In this document: positions 1-8,314 of the stretch, piece after piece | Numbering within the stretch: the stretch's first letter is position 1 | Layout of the letters: each line of letters starts with the position of its first letter | The notes under the pieces: generated by a model | Databases searched by the model: none | What the model saw: the letters and a program-made list of their open reading frames with translations, nothing else | Told to the model about the DNA's origin: nothing | Position numbers and translations under genes: made by a program | Source of the DNA: Candidatus Woesearchaeota archaeon | GTDB lineage: Archaea; Nanobdellota; Nanobdellia; Woesearchaeales; ARS49 | Length of the DNA: 64,000 nt | Reading direction: 5' to 3' | Assembly: GCA_017609645.1 (NCBI GenBank) | Contig: JAFCDQ010000001.1 | Coordinates: 1-64,000 of the forward strand

Positions 1-85
1 AACAACACCAGAAGAAATAGCAAACGTAGTATACGCATTCACACACCTAATGACCCCTGTAACAGGCCAATACCTAGCAGCAGAC
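1..85 (+). repeat. Direct repeat, copy A (reaches window edge)
   Basis: These 85 bases are identical to 765-849. The true left end lies outside the window. Similarity continues 3' of the exact match: the stretch that follows the 11 extra bases here (aataatacccacaagata) is also present after copy B. Confidence 0.95.
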
Positions 86-133
86 TGCGGACAAACAATA
101 ATACCCACAAGATACATAAAAAAAGGAAAATGA
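1..133 (+). CDS. Short-chain dehydrogenase, C-terminal end (5' truncated by window)
   Basis: The reading frame opens at base 2 and encodes the last ~43 residues of an SDR-family oxidoreductase: a TPEEIANVVYAF helix, then TPVTGQYLAADCGQ, the usual C-terminal cofactor/dimer segment. It ends at TGA 131-133, overlapping the ATG of the next gene (ATGA), so the two are probably co-translated. In a nonulosonic-acid locus an SDR could be a sugar or acyl-sugar reductase (for example PtmA-like), but this is inference. The first 85 bases recur exactly in the downstream gene. Confidence 0.8.
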   Translation, partial: TTPEEIANVVYAFTHLMTPVTGQYLAADCGQTIIPTRYIKKGK

Positions 134-927
134 ATCAAAATCTAGAAAATATAGTCGTAATTGGAGGAGCAGGAGGAATCGGCTCAGCAATAGTTAAAAA
201 ATTTATAAACGAAAATCGCAATGTTATCATAGGAGATCAGAATTCGGAAGCAGGAGAAGAATTAGTCAGAGAATACAAAGAAAAAGTAGTTTATCATTAT
301 ATTAACATCGCTGATTTAAACTCAATAAATCAATTTAAATTATACATCGAAAAAGATTATAAATCAATAACTCACTTAATAGATATTGTGGGGGGTGCAT
401 TAGATAATGAATTCAAAGGATTAGAAGGAAGTGATTTTGAAACAATCAACAATACAATAAATTTTAATCTTAAAAGCCATATTAATCTAACAAAAATTCT
501 TTTGCCTCTAATAGAAAAAGACAAAAACAACAATAAATCAATAGTTTTGCTTTCTTCAATAAATGCTTTACAAGACTATGGACTGCCCGCATATAGTTCA
601 GCTCAAGCGGGAAAGATTGGATTTGTACACGCAACAACAGATGAACTAGGACAAAAAGGAATCAGAATAAATGCAGTATTGAAAGGAACAGTACCAACAC
701 CAAGAACACTAAAACAACCAAAAGACTGGGACACACTAAAAGAAGGAACAGCACTCAACAGACTAACAACACCAGAAGAAATAGCAAACGTAGTATACGC
801 ATTCACACACCTAATGACCCCTGTAACAGGCCAATACCTAGCAGCAGACAATAATACCCACAAGATATATCAAAAAAACAAAGTAAGAGCAGTAAAAATG
901 AATCAAAAATATCTTCAAAATGATTGA
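130..927 (+). CDS. SDR-family paralogue, chimeric and C-terminally frameshifted
   Basis: 265 aa Rossmann oxidoreductase with a glycine motif GGAGGIG at residues 12-18 and a catalytic Tyr155 in the context AYSSAQAGK. The Lys expected four residues after the Tyr is Gln159, so the YxxxK signature is broken. From about base 655 the codon use shifts to ACA/CTA/GTA-rich and the last 85 bases before position 849 are identical to the upstream SDR. Relative to that copy an 11-base stretch is missing at 849/850; restoring it would give the ending DCGQTIIPTRY and a stop at 874-876. The present tail (NNTHKIYQ onward) is therefore out of frame. Probably a decaying or non-catalytic duplicate. Confidence 0.75.
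   Translation: MNQNLENIVVIGGAGGIGSAIVKKFINENRNVIIGDQNSEAGEELVREYKEKVVYHYINIADLNSINQFKLYIEKDYKSITHLIDIVGGALDNEFKGLEGSDFETINNTINFNLKSHINLTKILLPLIEKDKNNNKSIVLLSSINALQDYGLPAYSSAQAGKIGFVHATTDELGQKGIRINAVLKGTVPTPRTLKQPKDWDTLKEGTALNRLTTPEEIANVVYAFTHLMTPVTGQYLAADNNTHKIYQKNKVRAVKMNQKYLQND
765..849 (+). repeat. Direct repeat, copy B
   Basis: Exact 85-base match to positions 1-85, lying in the 3' part of the second SDR gene. It ends where an 11-base deletion begins, flanked by the microhomology AC. This looks like recent gene conversion or duplication between neighbouring SDR genes. Confidence 0.95.
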
Positions 928-2071
928 AAATTTTTTCAAGAAAGAATTTAAAAATACAGATGTATTAAAACTAATTAATAAAATTCTAAAAGAAATAAAA
1001 TTTCTTAAAAAAGCAATATCTGTCGAGGACATTGGCGCAGGGATGACTCACCAAAATAAAATAATAACTTTAGAAGATAAAATAGAAATAATCTTAAGAT
1101 ACATACCTCCTGGATTACATCCAAACCCTGCAAGAAGAGAAGATTCTTATTTTGGAGGAGAAAGATCAGTATTCAGAGAAGCAAAACTTCTTGATATCGC
1201 TAGGAATCAGGCAGGACTTCCTGCTTCAAAAGTTATTTATGCTAATGATAGAAGGGAAGAAGGAAAAATCTTGATTGTACAAAAAGTTCCTGGAATTACT
1301 TTCAGAGATTATATTGCAAAAAATTACTTTTCGCATGACCATTTCCTTAAGGGATTGGCTTTTTTAGGTGAAGATATAGCAAAAGCACATTCATTAAATT
1401 TTGATTTATATGGAAGCATACAAAAAGAAGGCATTAGAAATGGAAAAAAAACATACAGTGATTATCTCAGCGAAAATATTATTGACAGACATTTTGAAGA
1501 TCATCTTGAAATCTTAGAAAAATATTATTCAAAAGAAGAATTAGAAGAAATAAATATTTTCTTTAAAGATGCACAAAAAGATATAAAAAGTTTGGATGAA
1601 AGTAAAATAAAACCTTGTTTTGTATTATATGATCAACATACCAAAAATTTTATGGTAGGAGACAATGGTAGACCTTCTGGTTATTTTGATATAGAATATG
1701 GTCAAGCAGCACACCCTAGCTTAGAATTTGGTTCAATTGTGCCACAATTATTCTGCTTCTTTTCAGGAGATAATGAAAAACAAGCAAAAGATTATATTAA
1801 ACAAGCAAGAGAAGCATTTACGCAAGGATATTTAAGAATGGATGGGGAAGAATCAATAAACAATGAAACTTTAGAAATCATACATATAGCAAATCATATC
1901 TTTTCAGCTATCAAAAGCTATGCTCATTTTAAAGAAGGACCTTTGGCAGGTTTTAGTCAAGCATTTGCAGAAATGGCATTAGGAATTGCGAGGGAAAGAA
2001 AAATAAACTGCTTTTATTATTTTACAGATTTGCGCAGAGAAGCAACTAAACAACCTAAACATCCAAAATAA
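920..2071 (+). CDS. Kinase-fold (APH-like) protein, paralogue 1
   Basis: 383 aa. The C-terminal half carries a phosphotransferase-like catalytic loop, LYDQHTKNF, with D238 and N243 spaced as in the HxDxxxxN motif of aminoglycoside/choline kinases but with Leu for the His, and a DFG-like metal site at D257 (DIEYGQAAHPSLEFG). A conserved N-terminal block, HPNPARREDSYFGGERS, is shared with the paralogue at 4751-5938. The position in a nonulosonic-acid/glycan locus suggests phosphorylation of a sugar or small alcohol, but the substrate cannot be read from sequence. The start overlaps the frameshifted tail of the preceding SDR. Confidence 0.6.
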   Translation: MIENFFKKEFKNTDVLKLINKILKEIKFLKKAISVEDIGAGMTHQNKIITLEDKIEIILRYIPPGLHPNPARREDSYFGGERSVFREAKLLDIARNQAGLPASKVIYANDRREEGKILIVQKVPGITFRDYIAKNYFSHDHFLKGLAFLGEDIAKAHSLNFDLYGSIQKEGIRNGKKTYSDYLSENIIDRHFEDHLEILEKYYSKEELEEINIFFKDAQKDIKSLDESKIKPCFVLYDQHTKNFMVGDNGRPSGYFDIEYGQAAHPSLEFGSIVPQLFCFFSGDNEKQAKDYIKQAREAFTQGYLRMDGEESINNETLEIIHIANHIFSAIKSYAHFKEGPLAGFSQAFAEMALGIARERKINCFYYFTDLRREATKQPKHPK

Positions 2072-2095
2072 TTCAATACCCTAAAAGAACTATTT

Positions 2096-2446
2096 TTATT
2101 CCTCTTTAATATTGCCTGAATGACAATAAACTGCTTTTAATTCTCCAGTGCCTGGCTTTTTCTTAATACAATGAGGGGTATTTGCGGGAATATATAAACA
2201 ATCGCCTTCTTTAAACTCTATTTCTTGTTCACCAATCTTTATAACACCCTCTCCACTTATTATATAAATCGCTTCTTCATCTTTATGGGTTTTAGTATCT
2301 GGAAAGTCAGTTGCATCATAGCCAGAAACACCAACTTCAAATGCTGTATCTGTATCAATAGTCTCTTTCCAAACCAAAGGCTTTCCCCAATGACCAGGTC
2401 CTTGAATCTTTTCAACTTCTTCTTCATGCACTTTAAATTTATTCAT
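2096..2446 (-). CDS. Cupin-domain protein
   Basis: 116 aa single-domain cupin. Motif 1 is TKTHKDEEAIYIISGEGVI and motif 2 is EGDCLYIPANTPHCIKK, giving His, Glu and His metal ligands on a jelly-roll barrel. I use the ATG at 2446, which has a purine-rich SD-like run upstream, rather than the upstream TTG at 2452. The start overlaps the stop of the glycosyltransferase-cytidylyltransferase gene, so it is the last gene of that minus-strand operon. Such small cupins in sugar loci are often isomerases or epimerases; the exact reaction is unknown. Confidence 0.75.
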   Translation of the reverse strand: MNKFKVHEEEVEKIQGPGHWGKPLVWKETIDTDTAFEVGVSGYDATDFPDTKTHKDEEAIYIISGEGVIKIGEQEIEFKEGDCLYIPANTPHCIKKKPGTGELKAVYCHSGNIKEE

Positions 2447-2448
2447 TT

Positions 2449-3840
2449 TCAATACCCCCTAGATATTTTTTTAACATCAAGATTTTCAATTTCATCTCTA
2501 TTTGTCAATATTTTCTCCGCAAGCCAAAAAGTAAACTTATCCTCAATATCAACACTCTCTTCTTCTGTAAGAATAACATGACTAATTCTTTTGCCTGTCA
2601 GACTTTGTTCTGTTATTGCATCGATTTTTGAAAAAACAAAAGAACCACTTTCTTCATACAAATATTCCCTTTCATGTTTAATTGAACGCTTTTTGAACAA
2701 AGGCTTTAAGCCAAGTTCATCATGAGTATAATGAAAACGAGGATTTTCCCTAACCCCCACTAAACTATCAGCATCATAAATCAACAAAGTATTGATAGCT
2801 TCATTCAAATGCTTACTCTTAATCAAAGGAGAAGTATAAAATAATACGCCCACAATAGCAGGGGAAAAGTCTTTTTCTTTAAGTTTATTTAAAACAAAAT
2901 TAACAGTCGGCTCAATAGGCGTTCCAGGAGCAGCTAATTCTTCAGGACGAATAATAACATCAACATTCTCTTTTTTCCTAGCAACTGCTGCAATTTCTTC
3001 AGACTCTGTAACAACAATAACCTTATCAGCCTTTGACGCAAGAGCTTCATCAATAATATATTCCATCAAATGCTTATTATTAATTTTTTTAATAGGAAGA
3101 TCTTCATAAACACGAGCTTTTCTTCGAATAGGAATAATCAAACAAGATTTTTTGTTTAAATCTTTTTTCTCAACAAAATTTTCTTTAATCTCTTTTCTTG
3201 TATCAAGAATTTTCTTAGATTGAGCTGTTACACTTCCAGCATGTTTACGATAATGAAATAAAGGCAAATTTATATTATATGGTTTGTATTTTTGTATGAA
3301 TCTTATCCATAAATCATAGCCGTCCTGACATTTAATTCGTTCATTATACCCTCCAACATCTTCTAAATATTTTTTCCTAATCATAGTACAAGCACCATGA
3401 GCAGGCAGATCCAGAAGTTTTGTTGCTTCACCAAGTTTTTTCCTGATAACAACACCTTTAAATTTGCCTTTTTCATCCATCTCAAAATAATCAGGATAAA
3501 CCAAACCAATATCAGGCTTATCATCCAAAGTTTTGCTGAGGATTAAAAGAATATTTTCATCAAAAACATCATCAGCATCTAAACGAATAATATACTCTCC
3601 TTTGGCCATTTGCAAAGCTTTATTACAAGTCTTAGGAAAACCCATATTCTCCTGATGAAAAATTTTAATTTTAGGATTGTTCTCATATTGTTTCAAAACT
3701 TCTGCAGTATTATCTGTTGAGCCGTCATTAAAGATCAGAAGTTCAAAATCCTGAAAATTTTGTTTAAGAACAGATTCTATAGCTTCCTCTATATAATGCG
3801 CATAATTATAACCCGGCATATAAACAGTAATCTTTGGCAT
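2449..3840 (-). CDS. Family 2 glycosyltransferase fused to CMP-sugar synthetase-like domain
   Basis: 463 aa with two domains. Residues 1-~220 are a GT-A glycosyltransferase (YMPGYNYAHYIEEAIESVL, LIFNDGSTD, and the DxD-type RLDADDVFD). Residues ~232-463 resemble N-acylneuraminate cytidylyltransferase (LIIPIRR, KVIVVTESEEIAAVA, RPEELA, GVLFYTSPL). The usual RxGSKRxPxKN nucleotide-binding signature is degraded to RRKARVYEDLPIKK, so activity of the second half is uncertain. The fusion suggests coupled activation and transfer of an acidic nine-carbon sugar. It lies four bases downstream of the SpsF-like gene. Confidence 0.8.
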   Translation of the reverse strand: MPKITVYMPGYNYAHYIEEAIESVLKQNFQDFELLIFNDGSTDNTAEVLKQYENNPKIKIFHQENMGFPKTCNKALQMAKGEYIIRLDADDVFDENILLILSKTLDDKPDIGLVYPDYFEMDEKGKFKGVVIRKKLGEATKLLDLPAHGACTMIRKKYLEDVGGYNERIKCQDGYDLWIRFIQKYKPYNINLPLFHYRKHAGSVTAQSKKILDTRKEIKENFVEKKDLNKKSCLIIPIRRKARVYEDLPIKKINNKHLMEYIIDEALASKADKVIVVTESEEIAAVARKKENVDVIIRPEELAAPGTPIEPTVNFVLNKLKEKDFSPAIVGVLFYTSPLIKSKHLNEAINTLLIYDADSLVGVRENPRFHYTHDELGLKPLFKKRSIKHEREYLYEESGSFVFSKIDAITEQSLTGKRISHVILTEEESVDIEDKFTFWLAEKILTNRDEIENLDVKKISRGY

Positions 3841-3844
3841 AAAC

Positions 3845-4618
3845 TCACATCTTCTTTAACTTAACATTAACCTTATCTTTCACATTCTTAACCTGAATTT
3901 GTTCATTAAGCTTAGCAAGCTCTGGATTTTCATCAACAAATTTAATAGCATCTTTTAATGGAATAATTTCTCCTGATTTGTATAATTTTTCGTAAATTGT
4001 TTTCATTAATTCAAAATCCTCAGGAGTATCAACAGTAAATCTATATTGAGGACGCTTCATCTCGTCGTCAACAGGACCTTTTTCTATCTTAAAAAACTCA
4101 GGATTTTCTGTAAAATACCAAGTCATATACTCACTAAAACCAGAATCTTCAGCAAGTTCGTAAGCTTTCTTTAAAGCAGATAAAGAAATAATTTCTCCTT
4201 TAGTTCCTCTAGGAAGTTCAACAGTAGAAGTATAATCCGCACCTGTCTTAATATGATGTGCTATTGCATTATCAATAAAATAAGGAGAAGTTAAAGGGTT
4301 ATCGCCTGTAACTCTAATAACAATATCAGCATCAGGCGCATTTATTTGAACCGCATCAAGAAAACGCTTCATAACATCTTTTTCGTCTCCTGCAAAAGTA
4401 TAAATTCCTTTTTTCTCTCCTAATTCCAAAAGAACTTTATCATCTGGATGCGTAGAAGTGCATAAAATAACTTTATCAACATGTTTACATTGCTTAACCC
4501 GGTCAATAAGATGCTCTGTGATAGTCTGATCTTCAATAATCTTTAAAGCTTTGCCAGGCAGTCTTTTGGATTTCATCCTGACTGCAATAAGAATTACCAC
4601 TTTTTTGTTATCATACAT
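3845..4618 (-). CDS. SpsF-like cytidylyltransferase
   Basis: 257 aa from the ATG at 4618, chosen over the upstream GTG (4630) because an SD-like GGAGTGG lies about 8 nt before it. It has the CMP-sugar synthetase N-terminus IAVRMKSKRLPGKAL, which keeps the R..S.RLPGKA pattern, followed by VILCTSTHPDD, FAGDEKDVMKRF and RVTGDNPLT. In Bacillus spsE-spsF this family pairs with a NeuB-type synthase. The likely role is CTP-dependent activation of the nonulosonic acid made by the NeuB homologue at 7298-8314. Confidence 0.85.
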   Translation of the reverse strand: MYDNKKVVILIAVRMKSKRLPGKALKIIEDQTITEHLIDRVKQCKHVDKVILCTSTHPDDKVLLELGEKKGIYTFAGDEKDVMKRFLDAVQINAPDADIVIRVTGDNPLTSPYFIDNAIAHHIKTGADYTSTVELPRGTKGEIISLSALKKAYELAEDSGFSEYMTWYFTENPEFFKIEKGPVDDEMKRPQYRFTVDTPEDFELMKTIYEKLYKSGEIIPLKDAIKFVDENPELAKLNEQIQVKNVKDKVNVKLKKM

Positions 4619-4698
4619 TTTAAAAACCACTCCTTTTAAAAAGTCATTATTGACGATTAATAAAGTTTATGGATTAAAGTTCTTGAGAACAAGAAAAG

Positions 4699-4747
4699 CT
4701 TTAAATAGAACCAAAAAGGGCTAAAATATATAACCTAATGAGGTGGA
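4699..4747 (+). promoter_or_regulatory. Promoter and Shine-Dalgarno for the kinase-fold/YhcH operon
   Basis: A TATA-like CTTTAAATA is at 4700-4708 in the divergent gap. GAGGTGG at 4741-4747, four bases before the ATG at 4751, is a strong SD. The leader would be about 20 nt. Confidence 0.5.
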
Positions 4748-4750
4748 ATT

Positions 4751-5938
4751 ATGCCTGAAAAAATAAAATTAACAGATAAACAAGCTCTAGAATATATAAT
4801 CCCAATATTAGAAGAAAAAAATCATCCATACAAAAATGAAGAAACAAAAGCACTTGAAGACACTGGACTTATTTTTACAAGTTCAACATCAATAGAAGTG
4901 CATGAAATGAAAGATGTTGGACTTACTTATCAAGGAAAAGAAATAATCTTAAAAGACGGTTCAGCACTATTTTTAAGATGGATACAGCCAGGACCACATC
5001 CTAATCCATTAAGAAGAGAAGATTCATATTTTGGAGGAGAACGCAGTGTTGAAAGAGAAGCTCATTTGATTGGAAATGTTGTTGGAAAAAGAGCAGAGCT
5101 TCCTACTCCAAAAGTAATTTATGCAGGGCATATAAAATTAAGCAAAATTTTATTAACAGAAATGCCAAAAGGAATAAGAGCAATAGAATTTTTTAAAAAT
5201 TCGCTAGAAAGTTTCCTAACAGTAGTAGACTTTTTAGGACAAGACATAGCAAAAGCACATTCTGTAAAGTTTGATAATTTTGGACCTATCTTACCTCCTG
5301 GACGTGCACAGGATAAAATAGAAAGTTTTGGACAATATCTTCAAAACATAATGGGCAGACATTTAACTGACGAGAATATAGATATATTAAAAAAATATTT
5401 CCAAGGAGATAATTTTGATAAATTAACTAAACACATAAATGATGTTATTGATTATGCAGAAAATGAATTAAAAGATGAAGTGGAGCCTTGTTTGATTTTA
5501 TATGATCAACATCCTAGAAACTTTAAAGTTGATGAAAAAACAGGAAAGCCAAGCGCATATTATAACTTAGAATATTGCCAAGCAGCACACCCTAGCATAG
5601 AATTAGGGGCAATAGGATTTCAAATATTTGGTGGCGTTTTTCCAGGTCATGTGAAAGAAGCAAGAAAAGCATTCATGAAAGGCTATAAAAAAGCAGGCGG
5701 ATCTGACATAATTAATGATGAAAAATTAGAAACAATAGCTGCAATAAATCATCTAGTTTCTGCTGTTAAAAACTATGATGCTGATAGTAAAAACGAAGAA
5801 AGTGTCAAAAAAACATGGAGTCAAGACTTTGCAAATTTAACATTAAAGATAATTGCTGATGGAGAAGTTAAAAATGACAGCTATGCAGAATTTACACACA
5901 TAATCAAACCAATAACACAACAATATACGGATAAATGA
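4751..5938 (+). CDS. Kinase-fold (APH-like) protein, paralogue 2
   Basis: 395 aa paralogue of the product of 920-2071. It shares the HPNPLRREDSYFGGERS block and the catalytic-loop LYDQHPRNF (D252, N257). The DFG-equivalent Asp is replaced by Asn272 (YNLEYCQAAHPSIELG), which would weaken metal binding, so this copy may be an inactive partner or have altered chemistry. Its stop overlaps the start of the YhcH-family gene (ATGATA), showing translational coupling. Confidence 0.6.
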   Translation: MPEKIKLTDKQALEYIIPILEEKNHPYKNEETKALEDTGLIFTSSTSIEVHEMKDVGLTYQGKEIILKDGSALFLRWIQPGPHPNPLRREDSYFGGERSVEREAHLIGNVVGKRAELPTPKVIYAGHIKLSKILLTEMPKGIRAIEFFKNSLESFLTVVDFLGQDIAKAHSVKFDNFGPILPPGRAQDKIESFGQYLQNIMGRHLTDENIDILKKYFQGDNFDKLTKHINDVIDYAENELKDEVEPCLILYDQHPRNFKVDEKTGKPSAYYNLEYCQAAHPSIELGAIGFQIFGGVFPGHVKEARKAFMKGYKKAGGSDIINDEKLETIAAINHLVSAVKNYDADSKNEESVKKTWSQDFANLTLKIIADGEVKNDSYAEFTHIIKPITQQYTDK

Positions 5939-6399
5939 TACTAGGAAATATAAATAAATTGGGTGTTGAAGTTAAAGCTTTGTCTTCTATATTACAAAGA
6001 GCCATACAGCATCTAAAAGATACTGATTTTACTTCTATAGAAAATGGAAAACATCCAATACAAGGAGAAGAAATGTTTATGGTAGTATTTGATTATAAAA
6101 CTTCCTCAGAAAAAAAAGCAGAACAACACAAAAAATACATTGATGTGCAATTTATGATCTCAGGAGAAGAAGCAATAGGAGTAGGTTATGACAATCCTGA
6201 AAATGAAGTAATACAAGAATATAATCCTGAAAAAGATGCAAAATTATACGGCAAAATAAAAGATGAAACATACTTCAACATTAATTCTGGACAATTTGCA
6301 ATATTTTTCCCAGAAGACATACACAGACCAGGATGCACTCACAAAGAAGAAAGCAGCATAAGAAAATGCGTTTTAAAAATAGCAGTAAATTTACTATAA
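5935..6399 (+). CDS. YhcH/YjgK/YiaL-family protein
   Basis: 154 aa cupin-like jelly-roll protein of the YhcH (DUF386) family. Conserved elements include HPIQGEEMFMVVFDYKT, HKKYIDVQFMISGEEAIG and the late FPEDIHRPGC, supplying His and Glu metal ligands. In E. coli yhcH belongs to the nan sialic-acid operon, which fits the NeuB-type locus here. It probably handles an anomer or epimer of an acidic sugar; the activity is unproven. Confidence 0.85.
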   Translation: MILGNINKLGVEVKALSSILQRAIQHLKDTDFTSIENGKHPIQGEEMFMVVFDYKTSSEKKAEQHKKYIDVQFMISGEEAIGVGYDNPENEVIQEYNPEKDAKLYGKIKDETYFNINSGQFAIFFPEDIHRPGCTHKEESSIRKCVLKIAVNLL

Positions 6400-6442
6400 T
6401 TCTTCAAAACATTATTAAATAAACCCTGCTAAATTTAATTCT

Positions 6443-7306
6443 ATGATATGGCTAGTATTTGCATTATTAGTAGCATTATTCCGTTCATTAAAAGATGTAC
6501 TCAGCAAATTTGGACTAAGAAATATTAATGAATATATTCTAGCGTGGACTGGAGCTGCATTAGCCTTGCCGTTCTTATATATTTTACTTTATTTTGTAGG
6601 AATTCCAGAAATAAAAAGCGGATTTTGGCTGATTTTATTAATAGGGGGCTTGCTAAACACAGTAACAACACTACTATACATCAAAGCACTCAAACATTCT
6701 GACTTATCTGTAACAGTGCCTATGCTGACATTTACACCCTTATTTATCTTAATCACATCACCTTTAATCTTAGGAGAGTTTCCAACTATTTATGGATTAA
6801 TAGGAATTTTACTAATTGTCATTGGAGCATATACATTAAATATCAAACAAAAGAAAGAAGGATACTTAGCACCATTCAAAGCTTTGTTAAAAGAAAAAGG
6901 ACCAAGATATATGCTAATAGTAGCATTTATCTGGAGCATAACATCAAACTTAGACAAACTAGGACTGCAACATTCATCCCCTATATTTTGGGTAGTAGCA
7001 ATGTATTCTTTCGTAGCAATGGCATTTCTCCCAATAGTTTTGTATAAAGCAAGAAGCAAATTCAAACAAATCGCAAAACACTGGAAATTCCTTGGAGGAA
7101 TAGGCGCAATAACTGCAGCAAGCGTATCATTTCAAATGATGGCAATCAATTTAACACTAGTAGCATATGTAATCGCAATAAAAAGAACAAGCACAATAAT
7201 GAGTTCATTATTTGGATTTTGGTTATTCAAAGAAAAAGGAATAAAAGAAAGATTAGCAGGAGTAATAATAATGGTACTAGGAGTTATATTAATAGTCTTA
7301 GCTTAA
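6443..7306 (+). CDS. EamA/DMT-family transporter
   Basis: 287 aa with ten predicted hydrophobic helices arranged as two EamA repeats (repeat 1 ~1-135, repeat 2 ~150-287), typical of drug/metabolite transporters. A TATA-like TTATTAAATAAA about 27 nt upstream of the ATG suggests a leaderless transcript. The location between the glycan genes suggests export or import of a sugar or metabolite, but the substrate is unknown. The 3' end overlaps the 3' end of the convergent neuB-like gene by nine bases. Confidence 0.85.
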   Translation: MIWLVFALLVALFRSLKDVLSKFGLRNINEYILAWTGAALALPFLYILLYFVGIPEIKSGFWLILLIGGLLNTVTTLLYIKALKHSDLSVTVPMLTFTPLFILITSPLILGEFPTIYGLIGILLIVIGAYTLNIKQKKEGYLAPFKALLKEKGPRYMLIVAFIWSITSNLDKLGLQHSSPIFWVVAMYSFVAMAFLPIVLYKARSKFKQIAKHWKFLGGIGAITAASVSFQMMAINLTLVAYVIAIKRTSTIMSSLFGFWLFKEKGIKERLAGVIIMVLGVILIVLA

Positions 7307-8314
7307 ATCTTCAAACATCACAATTTCATCTCTCTTTAAATCTCTATTAACAACTTTATCGACTAATTTACTGTATTCTTTAGGAAAAATACCTGTCTTA
7401 GTAGTTCTCTTAAAAGCAAGCATACCTAAGCTTAAAGTTGCACCTTTATTGATATCTCTAGCTGCTACTATGAATTTTTTCATCTTATTCCTGTATTCTT
7501 CTTCTTCATCAGAAAAAGTCTCAAGAGAACTCTTACCAAAAGTCTTCTCAGACTCTTTCAACAAACAAACTAACTTTTGCAGCTCATCAGGATTTAAAGA
7601 AGAAAAATAATCAGTCTGCTTAAGAGAACGATTAATAGTAAAATGCTTTTCAATAAGCCTGGCGCCCTTTGCAACAGCCATCAAAGGGAGATGCAAAGCC
7701 ATATCAGTATGCGCGTCACAATGATCAGCATAACCAACAGGTAAATTAAATTCTGACTGAAGATAAGGAATTATATTTAAATTAGAATCCTCAAGTTTAG
7801 TCGGAAAATTCTGATAACCTGCAATCAAAACAACATCATTACCTACTTCTTTAAAAATTTTCAAGGCACCTTGAATCTCATCATAAGTAGAACCTCCAAC
7901 AGCAAGCATGATCGGCTTTTGAGTTTCAGCAATATTTCTCACTAAAATAACATCAGAAATAATAGTAGAATGCAACTTAAATGCCTGAATACCGCAATCT
8001 TTAGCAATATCTAAACTTTCTTTATCAAAAACATCAGCAAAAACAGTCAAACCAATTGACTTAGCAAAATCAGTAATCTCTTTCCATTCTTCATGAGAAT
8101 ATTCTTTCTCAGTAAAACCAGGATGCTTAGGATGATCTCTAGTTACAAGCTGATCAGCACGAAAAAGCTGAAACTTGACTGCATCAACTTTAGCATCGGC
8201 AGCAATCTGAATAAGCTTTTTCATCCGATCCATCTTACCATCATGCGCACCGGCTATTTCACCAACAACAAAAACTTTCTCATTATCCTTTTGAAATAAT
8301 TCTTCAATTCTCAT
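7298..8314 (-). CDS. neuB: N-acetylneuraminate synthase family protein (NeuB/SpsE-like)
   Basis: 338 aa TIM-barrel synthase condensing phosphoenolpyruvate with an N-acyl hexosamine to form a nonulosonic acid. Diagnostic stretches are VGEIAGAHDGKMDRMKKLI, DAVKFQLF, the substrate-binding FKLHSTIISD and GYADHC. The C-terminal ~60 residues (VAARDINKGATLSLGML) form the antifreeze-like SAF domain of the family. Whether the product is sialic, legionaminic or pseudaminic acid cannot be told. The ATG overlaps the stop of the dehydrogenase gene upstream. Confidence 0.9.
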   Translation of the reverse strand: MRIEELFQKDNEKVFVVGEIAGAHDGKMDRMKKLIQIAADAKVDAVKFQLFRADQLVTRDHPKHPGFTEKEYSHEEWKEITDFAKSIGLTVFADVFDKESLDIAKDCGIQAFKLHSTIISDVILVRNIAETQKPIMLAVGGSTYDEIQGALKIFKEVGNDVVLIAGYQNFPTKLEDSNLNIIPYLQSEFNLPVGYADHCDAHTDMALHLPLMAVAKGARLIEKHFTINRSLKQTDYFSSLNPDELQKLVCLLKESEKTFGKSSLETFSDEEEEYRNKMKKFIVAARDINKGATLSLGMLAFKRTTKTGIFPKEYSKLVDKVVNRDLKRDEIVMFEDLS

